64,000 nucleotides of DNA from Planctomycetota bacterium (lineage in GTDB: Bacteria; Planctomycetota; Phycisphaerae; UBA1845), in assembly GCA_016200265.1 (NCBI GenBank), contig JACQFE010000056.1:1-64000 (forward strand), in the 5' to 3' direction. Each line of letters opens with the position of its first letter. Within the stretch, counting starts at the first letter, position 1. This document shows positions 8,293 through 16,346 of this stretch, one piece after another. The notes below the pieces were generated by a model that was given only the letters and a program-made list of their open reading frames with translations, was not told where the DNA came from and made no database searches. Position numbers and translations under genes: made by a program.

Positions 8293-9914
8293 ATTACTGC
8301 CCGCTGAGAATTCGAGTTGCATTGGGTGTCAGCGTTCTCACATTCCTGACCGTGATCGAAGGTGGCTGCAAGGTCGGCCCGAATTACAAAGAGCCGCAAG
8401 CTCCCGTTGCGCCGGAATGGACCGACCCCGGCAGCGCCAAACTGCAGCGTGGTGAACAAGTCGTTACACACTGGTGGGAAGTTCTGAATGACCCTGCGCT
8501 GAACAATCTGGTCGAAACGGCATATCAACAGAATCCATCGCTACAGGCCGCGGGCGTCCGGGTTCTTGAAGCGCAAGCTCGCCGGGCAGTCGCATTCGGT
8601 TTACTTTTTCCACAGCAGCAGGAAGCATTCGGCAACTACACTTGGAATCAGGTGAGCAATCACTCCGCCGGACCGGTTACGGACCCCACAAGAGCACAGG
8701 GCGCGGTCGGATCACTGTCCAATCCAGTCGGTCCACTCGCCAATGCGGTTGTCGGCCAGCCCGGCATCGATAATGTTTTTCAAAACTGGCAAATGGGTTT
8801 CGGTGCGTCCTGGGAGCTCGACGTCTGGGGCCGCTATCGCCGCGGAATTGAGGCCGCCGATGCGCAGATTCTCGCCAAGCTTGCCAATTACGATGACGTA
8901 CTCGTAAGCCTGATCGCTGAGGTCGCCACGAACTATGTTCTGTTGCGATCGCTCGAAGAACAGCTCGCCGTCACTCGAAACAACGTCGCCATTCAGCAGC
9001 GCGGTTTTGAACTTGCTGATACGAAGTTCAAGGGCGGTACGACAACGGGTCTCGACCCGGCACAGGCGGCCGCCCTGCTCCATGACACTGAAGCTCAGGC
9101 CCTTGATCTGGAAACCAAAATCTCGCAAACCAAGAGTACCCTTTGCGTTCTGCTTGGGCTTCCTCCACAAGACCTCACTGGCCGATTGGCGGGTGCAAAT
9201 GCAATTCCAAGTGTTCCCGAGTCGATTGCGATCGGAATTCCCGCGGAACTGCTGCGCCGACGACCTGACGTTCGAAGAGTAGAGCGACAACTGGCTGCTC
9301 AGAGTGCGGTAATCGGCGTTGCGGTTGCTGACTTGTATCCAAGTTTTTCACTTTCCGGAAATCTCGGGGTTGAAGCGGAGCACTTCAATGACCTGTGGCA
9401 TGGTGACAGCCTACAGGCCTTCGCCGGACCTTCATTCCGCTGGGCAATTTTGAATTACGGCCGGATCCGAAACATCGTTCGAGTTCAGGATGCTGCGTTC
9501 CAGGCCCTGATCAGCGATTACGAAAGCGTTGTCCTCCGCGCCCAAGGTGAAGTGGAATCCGCCGTCGCCGGATTTCTCGGAGCACAACGGCAAGTTGTCG
9601 CTCTCACGCAAAGCGTTGACGCAGCCACGCAAGCCGTCAGCCTCGCCGAGCAGCAATATCGCGGCGGCATTGCCGATTACACGCGCGTGCTCACCACGCA
9701 GGAGTCGTTGACCCAGGAACAATCTCGACTTGTCTCCACTCGCGGGGCGGTCGCATTGAATCTCGTGTCGATGTATCGCGCGCTCGGTGGAGGCTGGGAG
9801 TTGCGCGAATCGCATGACCTTGTGCCGGCGGACATCAAAGAACAAATGAAGGAACGCACGCGCTGGGGAAAAATGATCGACGCCGATCGAATGACAGAAC
9901 CTAGCTCGCATTGA
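8289..9914 (+). CDS. Outer-membrane efflux lipoprotein (OprM/NodT type)
   Basis: A TolC-like outer-membrane factor of 541 residues that completes the tripartite efflux system. The signal ends in a lipobox (EGGC), then CKVGPNYKEP, the classic mature start of NodT-family factors. Two OEP repeats follow, with WELDVWGRYRRGIEAA in the first and IPAELLRRRPDVRRVERQL marking the middle. The second repeat ends in ALGGGWEL. Length is somewhat above the usual 460-500 residues because of a loop around residues 115-155. The start overlaps the pump stop. The C-terminal tail is polar and not conserved. Confidence 0.94.
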   Translation: MNYCPLRIRVALGVSVLTFLTVIEGGCKVGPNYKEPQAPVAPEWTDPGSAKLQRGEQVVTHWWEVLNDPALNNLVETAYQQNPSLQAAGVRVLEAQARRAVAFGLLFPQQQEAFGNYTWNQVSNHSAGPVTDPTRAQGAVGSLSNPVGPLANAVVGQPGIDNVFQNWQMGFGASWELDVWGRYRRGIEAADAQILAKLANYDDVLVSLIAEVATNYVLLRSLEEQLAVTRNNVAIQQRGFELADTKFKGGTTTGLDPAQAAALLHDTEAQALDLETKISQTKSTLCVLLGLPPQDLTGRLAGANAIPSVPESIAIGIPAELLRRRPDVRRVERQLAAQSAVIGVAVADLYPSFSLSGNLGVEAEHFNDLWHGDSLQAFAGPSFRWAILNYGRIRNIVRVQDAAFQALISDYESVVLRAQGEVESAVAGFLGAQRQVVALTQSVDAATQAVSLAEQQYRGGIADYTRVLTTQESLTQEQSRLVSTRGAVALNLVSMYRALGGGWELRESHDLVPADIKEQMKERTRWGKMIDADRMTEPSSH

Positions 9915-10013
9915 TTCAACTAGGCTCTCTGGATCACGCAGCAGTTGACGAACCAGGATGGACTTTGGGTTGACAGAATTCACGGGTGATATTCAACGAA
10001 GGGAACATCAATA

Positions 10014-10604
10014 ATGAAACGAACGTATGTAGATGCAGCCGCTCTGACAATCGTCGGATGTGTCGCATCACTGACGCTCACAGCGTGCGCGAACCATCGC
10101 CCGTCGGGAACGCATGTGAAGGAGGTTGAGCACGAGGCCGTAGTCACCGTCGAAAACATCGACGTGCCAAACCGCCTGGTGACGGTCAGGGATGCTTCCG
10201 GGAACCCGCTGACGGTTTACGTTGACGAATCTGTCAAGACATTCCCGCAGGCCAAAGTCGGAGACCAGGTGCGCGTTCGTTACCTTGAGTCCCTGGCCGT
10301 CCGCCTGATGAAGCCGAGCGAGAGCACCACCGCTCTGCAAGTAAAGGACGAGACCACTCGCATGTCGCCGGGGCAGCCGATTGGAAAGGCGACGACGGAA
10401 GTGAACACCACTGTGCGGATTGAATCCGTTGACCGAACCGGCTCCGTCGTTACATTTACCGGGCCTCGGGGGCGCCGAACCGTCCATGTGGTTGATCCTT
10501 CACTACGGGATTACGTAAGACAGTTACGAGCAGGTGATAACGTGGATGTGACATACAAAGAGGCCCTGGCGATATCTCTAGAACGCGTTTCGAGTCACAA
10601 TTAG
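10014..10604 (+). CDS. Conserved envelope lipoprotein with two internal repeats
   Basis: About 196 residues. A signal ending in LTACA suggests a lipoprotein. The mature part holds two copies of a beta-rich unit (about residues 42-102 and 125-190). Each has the pattern V.v..iD...r.VTvr...G...tv.Vd.sv..f...k.GD.V.V.Y.E.LA, visible as KVGDQVRVRYLESLAV and RAGDNVDVTYKEALAI. The GD-V-V-Y element resembles OB-like small beta-barrels found in other hypothetical lipoproteins; no function is known to me. It starts 99 bases after the efflux operon with GGGAA upstream, and may or may not be co-transcribed with it. Confidence 0.65.
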   Translation: MKRTYVDAAALTIVGCVASLTLTACANHRPSGTHVKEVEHEAVVTVENIDVPNRLVTVRDASGNPLTVYVDESVKTFPQAKVGDQVRVRYLESLAVRLMKPSESTTALQVKDETTRMSPGQPIGKATTEVNTTVRIESVDRTGSVVTFTGPRGRRTVHVVDPSLRDYVRQLRAGDNVDVTYKEALAISLERVSSHN

Positions 10605-10709
10605 ACCTTGCGGCCGTTGGCTTATTGCGAATAGAAAATCTAAGTTCGCGACGGCGTTCCATGCTGCCCGAATAAATTCGGAACAACGCCGTCAAATTGA
10701 TCTGATTTC

Positions 10710-11534
10710 ATGGCCAAACAAAAGCGATCCCGGCCAAGCACTCTAAAGCATCGGACCCTAGAGCAGTGGGAGAAAGACTGGCGACAATTTTCAAGCAGGG
10801 ACCCTGGAAATGGTTACGAATTGCCTGTTGACCTCCCTCAACATGAGCGGGCGTTTCTCACACAGGTTCGCACGCCGGAAGGGGAACGAGCCCGACTCAA
10901 GCGCATACACGATGAATTCATGCGCGGTTTCAAGGCGTTTTATCGCCTCGGACCCGCCGTTACTGTGTTCGGATCGGCGCGATTTACGGAAAACCACCGG
11001 TACTACAAGCTCGCTCGTCAAGTCGGAAAGGAGCTTGCCCGTGCTGGATTCGCGACACTGACCGGTGGTGGACCCGGAATCATGGAAGCTGCTAACCGCG
11101 GCGCGCACGAGTCCGGCGGAGCAAGTTACGGTCTGAACATCAAACTTCCACACGAACAGCATGACAATCCGTATGTGGATCAAAGTGTCGAGTTCAGGTA
11201 TTTCTTCATTCGCAAGGTCATGCTCGTCAAGTATTCCTGCGCCTTTATCGTGATGCCGGGCGGACTCGGCACGCTTGACGAAATGTTCGAGGCCGCAACC
11301 CTCGTCCAATGCGGTAAGATCGGCCCCTTCCCGGTGATACTTATGGGTGAGAAGTTTTGGGATGGAATGCGGCGATGGGGTCGAACGATGATGAAACACG
11401 GCGTATTTACCCAAGAAGAACTCAAGTTTGGTTGGGTCACCGGTTCTCCATCCGAAGCGGTCGAAGTCATCCGCCGAAGCCTTTCACCCGATGTGCGCGA
11501 TCGACTTGATGTCCCTGCCTACAAAGAACCATGA
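10710..11534 (+). CDS. LOG-family Rossmann protein (TIGR00730-like)
   Basis: A 274-residue protein of the LOG (lonely-guy) family. Members hydrolyse nucleoside 5'-monophosphates such as cytokinin ribotides to free base and ribose phosphate; many bacterial members have uncertain substrates. The nucleotide-binding signature GGGPGIMEAANRGA and the catalytic motif PGGLGTLDEMFE are intact. An N-terminal extension of about 70 residues before the Rossmann fold (VTVFGSARF) is usual in the longer TIGR00730 branch. It stands alone and converges on the PPK2 gene; cytosolic. Confidence 0.88.
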   Translation: MAKQKRSRPSTLKHRTLEQWEKDWRQFSSRDPGNGYELPVDLPQHERAFLTQVRTPEGERARLKRIHDEFMRGFKAFYRLGPAVTVFGSARFTENHRYYKLARQVGKELARAGFATLTGGGPGIMEAANRGAHESGGASYGLNIKLPHEQHDNPYVDQSVEFRYFFIRKVMLVKYSCAFIVMPGGLGTLDEMFEAATLVQCGKIGPFPVILMGEKFWDGMRRWGRTMMKHGVFTQEELKFGWVTGSPSEAVEVIRRSLSPDVRDRLDVPAYKEP

Positions 11535-11591
11535 ACCACTCACCGGATGCTCGACAATGACAAATCGTTTCTGAATTTCGCCAAAGACGGT

Positions 11592-12395
11592 TCAAAAGCG
11601 CTGGTCGATGAATCGTCGCCCCGCAATTGACTTCTGGTCGTCGTACGCTTCGTCCTTTAATCGCTTGGGAATCTCAATCGATTTGCGCTTTACTTTCTTG
11701 TATGGAATCAAACTGAGAAAATGGGCGAGGCAGTTCAATCGCGCACGCTTCTTGTCATCGGATGGCACGATGTACCACGGTGCCCATTCCGTGTCCGTCG
11801 CTTCCAGCATCATATCCCGGGCGAGCGAGTAAGCGTACCATCTTTCGCGTGACGGCAAATCCATGTTGCTGAGCTTCCATTGCCTGAGCGGGTCGGCGAT
11901 GCGAGCTTCGAAGCGTCGCTTCTGCTCGTCATTGCTGACTTCAAGCCAATATTTGATGATCTGGATACTCGCGCCGACGAAGAACTTTTCCGTGATTGGG
12001 CAGAGTTCCAGGAAGCGGCGGTTTTCTTCCTTGCTGCAGAAGCCCATGACATGTTCCACCCCCGCGCGGTTGTACCAACTACGGTCGAAAATGACGACCT
12101 CTCCTGCAGCGGGGAAATGGGCCAAATATCGTTGGACATAAAGTTGGCTCTTCTCGCGATCGCTGGGTGCGGGCAATGCCACCACGCGGAAGACGCGCGG
12201 GCTGACCCGTTCGACCATTCGCCGAATCAAACCGCCCTTTCCCGCGGCGTCGCGGCCTTCAAAGACCACGACGATACGCAGTCCCTCTTGTTTCACCCAG
12301 TCCTGCAACACGCACAATTCCACCTGGAGCTTTTCCAACTCGCGCTCGTATTCCTTGCGGGAAAGTCTTTCCGGTTTTGTCGCATCGTCACTCAT
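11592..12395 (-). CDS. ppk2: Polyphosphate kinase 2 (PPK2 family)
   Basis: A 267-residue cytosolic kinase that transfers phosphate between polyphosphate and nucleotides. The Walker A segment GRDAAGKGG (residues 47-55) and the Walker B/lid region VVIFDRSWYNRAGVEHVMG (from residue 100) are intact. The downstream IIKYWLEVSNDEQKRRFEAR and the basic region ending KKVKRKSIEIPKR are characteristic of single-domain PPK2. Whether it favours GDP, ADP or AMP cannot be read with confidence. Its start overlaps the stop of the upstream SulP gene by 8 bases, so the two are translationally coupled. Confidence 0.94.
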   Translation of the reverse strand: MSDDATKPERLSRKEYERELEKLQVELCVLQDWVKQEGLRIVVVFEGRDAAGKGGLIRRMVERVSPRVFRVVALPAPSDREKSQLYVQRYLAHFPAAGEVVIFDRSWYNRAGVEHVMGFCSKEENRRFLELCPITEKFFVGASIQIIKYWLEVSNDEQKRRFEARIADPLRQWKLSNMDLPSRERWYAYSLARDMMLEATDTEWAPWYIVPSDDKKRARLNCLAHFLSLIPYKKVKRKSIEIPKRLKDEAYDDQKSIAGRRFIDQRF

Positions 12396-14103
12396 GATTG
12401 TTCTCTCCCTCTGCCGATTGCCGGCGAAATTCCGCTATTGCAGCGTGAACGGATGGGTAGAAATTCGCGGCACCCAGTTGCGCAGCGAGCCCAATGCGCT
12501 CGAATTTTTCGCGCAATGGACGATTGGCCCGCGTCACACATAACACAATATTTCGCTGCCGAAGCTCGTCCGTCAATCGCGACAACGCTTCGGCCGCCGT
12601 GATATCAATCTCCCACACAGCCTGCAAATCCAAAAGGAACCACTTGACGGTTGTCGGACTGCCTTTGATGAGTTCGCGAACCCGCAAGACGAAGTGTTCG
12701 GTGTTTGCGAAAAACAAAGGGGAATAGAAACGATAGGCGATCAATCCAGGCACGGTCTGCGCTTCGGCCGCGTCTCCAAGGTCGTGAAAACTTCCTGTTC
12801 CGGGGATTTCCCGCAGGACGGCGTCCGGCGGCCGAGCGAGGCGCGCCAGCAGATACACCAGAGAAATCATCACGCCAAGGACAATCCCGGGAACGACTCC
12901 GATTATCAGCACGCCAAGAGCAACGACGATTGCCAATCCAAAGCCAAGAGGAGTTAGCTTCAATAGCGTTCGATACTCGCGCAACTCGATCAAATGCCAG
13001 CCCGCGAACACGAGAATCGCAGCCAACGCCACGGTGGGAAGCTGGCGCAGCAGCGGTGTCAGGAAAAGCAGGAACAATGCCAATGCGGCTGCGGCCACGA
13101 GACTGACCACTTGTGATTTTCCTCCGACGGAATCAGCCACTACCGTTCGGGATTGACTTGCGCCGACGGAGAATCCGTGAAAAAGCCCCGCCGAGATGTT
13201 GGAGGCCGCCAGAGCAATAAGCTCCTGATTCGCCCGCACTTCGTAGCCATTTTTCGCGGCAAATGCCCGCGCCAACAGAATGCCTTCCGGAAATGTCAGC
13301 ATTACTATTCCCGCTGCGGCAGGTATGAGTTCCCGAATTTCCCGCAACGAAACGATCGGAAATGCAAAAGAAGGCAGGCCCCGCGGCATTTCACCCAAGA
13401 CACGAACTCCATGTCCCGCAAGGTCAAGGCTGACGGAGAGGAGGATCGCGACAACGGAAACTACCAATGCGCCGGGTATGCGCGGTGCAAATCGACGTAA
13501 CACCGCGAGGGTTGCAATCAAGCCGACTCCCAATCCCAGCGTGACTCGATGAGTCTCTCTGATCCGTCGTACGATCTCTGCGATGACCGGGAAAAAATCG
13601 TGCTCTGTGCTTCGGATCCCAAATAATTTCCCAAGTTGCGTGGAAACCAGAATCAGTGCGGCTCCCGTCAAATATCCAACAAGCACGGGCTTGGAGAGAA
13701 AATCAGCGATGACGCCGGCGCGTAGCCGTGCGGCAAGCAACATCAGCAAGCCACCCATCAGGGCAGTCACCGCCGCCAGTGCTGCCGCCTTCGATGCGTC
13801 GCCGCCAGCCAAGGGACCAATCGCGCCCGCAACCAACAACGTAAGCGCTGCATCGGGTCCGGCAACAACCTGTGGAGAGCTGGCGAAAAAGGCGTAACCA
13901 ACCATACCAGCCAAGGCCGCGTACAATCCATGTGCGGGGGGAAGTTCCGCAAGCTCGGCGTACGCAATGACCGAAGGAATCATGATCACGCAGACACTGA
14001 TTCCCGCGACCAGATCCGACCTGAACCACTGCCACTGGTAACTTCTCAAGAATCGAAATTTTGGGATTGCTACCGGCGACGCGTCTGAGCCATTCGTGGC
14101 CAT
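12388..14103 (-). CDS. SulP-family inorganic anion transporter with STAS domain
   Basis: About 571 residues. Roughly the first 420 residues are hydrophobic with the SulP pattern: YQWQWFRSDLVAGISVCVIM at the start, then AELPPAHGLYAALAGMVGYA, PDAALTLLVAGAIG and the NISAGLFHGFSVGASQSRT loop. The C-terminal STAS domain (from about residue 445) contains WFLLDLQAVWEIDITAAEAL. Such carriers move sulfate, bicarbonate or related anions across the inner membrane; the substrate is not evident. I chose ATG at 14103 over an in-frame TTG 18 bases upstream; neither has a strong ribosome-binding site. It is the first gene of a two-gene unit with PPK2. Confidence 0.9.
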   Translation of the reverse strand: MATNGSDASPVAIPKFRFLRSYQWQWFRSDLVAGISVCVIMIPSVIAYAELAELPPAHGLYAALAGMVGYAFFASSPQVVAGPDAALTLLVAGAIGPLAGGDASKAAALAAVTALMGGLLMLLAARLRAGVIADFLSKPVLVGYLTGAALILVSTQLGKLFGIRSTEHDFFPVIAEIVRRIRETHRVTLGLGVGLIATLAVLRRFAPRIPGALVVSVVAILLSVSLDLAGHGVRVLGEMPRGLPSFAFPIVSLREIRELIPAAAGIVMLTFPEGILLARAFAAKNGYEVRANQELIALAASNISAGLFHGFSVGASQSRTVVADSVGGKSQVVSLVAAAALALFLLFLTPLLRQLPTVALAAILVFAGWHLIELREYRTLLKLTPLGFGLAIVVALGVLIIGVVPGIVLGVMISLVYLLARLARPPDAVLREIPGTGSFHDLGDAAEAQTVPGLIAYRFYSPLFFANTEHFVLRVRELIKGSPTTVKWFLLDLQAVWEIDITAAEALSRLTDELRQRNIVLCVTRANRPLREKFERIGLAAQLGAANFYPSVHAAIAEFRRQSAEGENNHE

Positions 14104-14204
14104 TCTAAGATCATAAACCAAATTGTCTCAGACTGAAATCCTGGACTTCCAGCCTTGAACAGAGCGTGTGGACAATTTGATCCAAACGGGAAGTAGGATC
14201 GCCC

Positions 14205-15215
14205 TTAGTCCGGCTCCAACACCGTGGCACGTCCCAATACTGCATTTGCGGGAAAGCCGCCCATGTCCTGAGTTCCGAGCAAGTCTTTTTGCACGTCGGC
14301 CATTCGCCGTCGCTGCGTATCGATCATCAGCGCCGCGCCGAACATCGCGAACAATCCGCTGCACCATTGAGCAACGGTGAGTCTCTCGTGAAACAGAAAA
14401 AATGAGCCGACACTGACGATGAACGGCTGCAACAAAATGATGCTCGCGCAAAATGCAAGTCCGAGGCGAGCAATGGCCGAATAATACGTGGCATGAGTGA
14501 TGGCAATGCCGGTCATCGCGGAAACAAAGAGCAACGCAAACGTTGAAGCAGGAAGCTTCCATGCGACCATTCCGTGATCCTCACCCCAGATAAGCATCAA
14601 TGGAATCAGTCCCATCGCCGTATACAAACTGATTGCACCAAACGCAACGGCGGAGTTGATGCCGCGAACAAAGTGGCGGACGGCCAGAAAATAGGCGCCA
14701 TAGAGCAGGCCCGCAGCGATCCCAAGCGCGACACCTGTTGCCGTGGCTCCATGCGGCTTTTTCTCCCCAAGAAAAATCAGCCCCACCATGCCCGCGAATA
14801 CAACTCCAACTCCAGCGAGATACTTCGACGTCCGCAGAAGGGGCCTTTCTGGCGGGAAAAGCGCGTACGCTCCAAACGCGATAAATACGATTTGCAGTCT
14901 CAATAGGAAAGCGAGCAGGCCGGGATTGATCATGTACGGTGCCCATGCAAAACAAATTTGCGCCAGCAAGTTGAACAGTGCCGGCACCAGCGCCGCCCTC
15001 CAAAGTTGATTGGGTAGTCTTCCTCGCGCCCCTTCGACGATCAATAGCGGCGCCCAGAACAAGGCCGACATCCCATACCGCCAGCCATTCGTAGTCCATG
15101 CGTCATGGATGTCGAACGTGAAGTACTTGAGAAACAGTGGGACGCTTGACCAACCCAATAGTGTGGTGAAAAGAAGGGCCAATCCCGCGGCGGATGATTC
15201 TTTTTGCGTTCGCAC
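14205..15215 (-). CDS. EamA/DMT-family membrane exporter
   Basis: About 336 residues with roughly ten transmembrane segments in two EamA repeats. The first begins AGLALLFTTLLGWSSVPLFL; the second contains GVALGIAAGLLYGAYFLAVR and ends with QWCSGLFAMFGAALMI. Such proteins export amino acids or other metabolites; the substrate is unknown here. The open frame continues far upstream into the divergent mtnP gene, so the start must be internal. I chose the GTG at 15215, which gives a short polar N-terminus directly before TM1. A 186-base divergent gap to mtnP then holds both promoters. The C-terminal tail of about 30 residues is polar. Confidence 0.82.
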   Translation of the reverse strand: MRTQKESSAAGLALLFTTLLGWSSVPLFLKYFTFDIHDAWTTNGWRYGMSALFWAPLLIVEGARGRLPNQLWRAALVPALFNLLAQICFAWAPYMINPGLLAFLLRLQIVFIAFGAYALFPPERPLLRTSKYLAGVGVVFAGMVGLIFLGEKKPHGATATGVALGIAAGLLYGAYFLAVRHFVRGINSAVAFGAISLYTAMGLIPLMLIWGEDHGMVAWKLPASTFALLFVSAMTGIAITHATYYSAIARLGLAFCASIILLQPFIVSVGSFFLFHERLTVAQWCSGLFAMFGAALMIDTQRRRMADVQKDLLGTQDMGGFPANAVLGRATVLEPD

Positions 15216-15401
15216 GTTGGCAGTGTATCCGAACAGGGTATCCTTGCCCGCATGACTCCCTTGTAACAGGCGGCGGTGCGCTTTATGGTGTGCCTGACTT
15301 GATGGCACGCGAGTAGCGAGGCCGGGCGCTGACGATTCCGGCTCTGATATTGGGCGCTGAATCGAACTCATTGGGTTCCGAATCTGATCACGAGAACAAG
15401 C

Positions 15402-16289
15402 ATGGCACAAGCGGAAGTCGGGATCATTGGTGGAACGGGGTTGGGGGACTCCCTTGCCGCCGAAACCGATGGCGAGCCGGTCTATGTGGACACGCCGTTC
15501 GGTCCGCCGAGCAGCCCGCCTGTTTTGTCGACCTGGGAAGGCGTCAAGATTGCGTTCATCGCTCGTCACGGGCCGGGCCATCGGTTGAATCCAAGTTGCG
15601 TGCCCTACCGGGCGAACATCTGGACACTCAAGAAACTTGGAGTTAGTTCGATCATCGCGAGCGGCGCCACTGGAAGTCTCCGTGAAGACATTCATCCAGG
15701 CGAGCTGGTCATTTGCGATCAGACAATCGATCGAACGTTTCGCCGCGCGAGTACTTTCTTTGACGAAGGAATAGTGGCCCACGTCGAGTTTGCCGACCCG
15801 TTTTGTGCGTCGCTGAGATCGTTACTTTCGGAGTCGGCCGCAAATCTGACAGTGAATATTCACAGCGCAGGCACATACGTCTGCATGGAAGGCCCGCAAT
15901 TTTCGACTCGCGCGGAATCGCAGCTTCATCGTCAAATGGGCGCTAATGTAATCGGCATGACCTGCCTTCCCGAGGCGAAGCTCGCTCGCGAAGCCGAGAT
16001 TTGTTACGCATTGGTGGCGCTGCCGACTGACTACGACTGCTGGCGAAAGCCGGACCCTACCGTTGCTCACGAAGCCCTTTTGGCTCAGATATTCGCGAAT
16101 TTGCAAGGAGCCACCCAAAACGCGATTTCGCTGATTCGAGAGGCACTTGTCCGCTACCGCAGCCACCCCCTGACCTGCGGCTGCCGAGATGCTCTGAAGC
16201 TCGCCATTTGGTCGGATAAAACGCGAATTGATCCCTACATCCGAAAACGACTCGATCCACTCATCGGACGCTATTTTTCCGATGTATAA
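15402..16289 (+). CDS. mtnP: S-methyl-5'-thioadenosine phosphorylase
   Basis: A 295-residue enzyme of the PNP/MTAP family. It phosphorolyses methylthioadenosine to adenine and methylthioribose-1-phosphate in methionine salvage. Visible motifs: GIIGGTGLG at the N-terminus (phosphate binding), FIARHGPGHRLNPSCVPYRA, ASGATGSLREDI, then CMEGPQFSTRAES and the base-site region VIGMTCLPEAKLAREAEICY. The family is about 280-300 residues, so this is full length. No other methionine-salvage genes lie nearby, so it is orphaned locally. An inosine/guanosine phosphorylase specificity is possible but less likely given the MTAP-like MTCLPEA region. Confidence 0.92.
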   Translation: MAQAEVGIIGGTGLGDSLAAETDGEPVYVDTPFGPPSSPPVLSTWEGVKIAFIARHGPGHRLNPSCVPYRANIWTLKKLGVSSIIASGATGSLREDIHPGELVICDQTIDRTFRRASTFFDEGIVAHVEFADPFCASLRSLLSESAANLTVNIHSAGTYVCMEGPQFSTRAESQLHRQMGANVIGMTCLPEAKLAREAEICYALVALPTDYDCWRKPDPTVAHEALLAQIFANLQGATQNAISLIREALVRYRSHPLTCGCRDALKLAIWSDKTRIDPYIRKRLDPLIGRYFSDV

Positions 16290-16346
16290 TCATCGGAGAG
16301 GTTGTGCCCATTTGAGGCTTATCTCCCCTGCTTTGCGATTCGTTTG

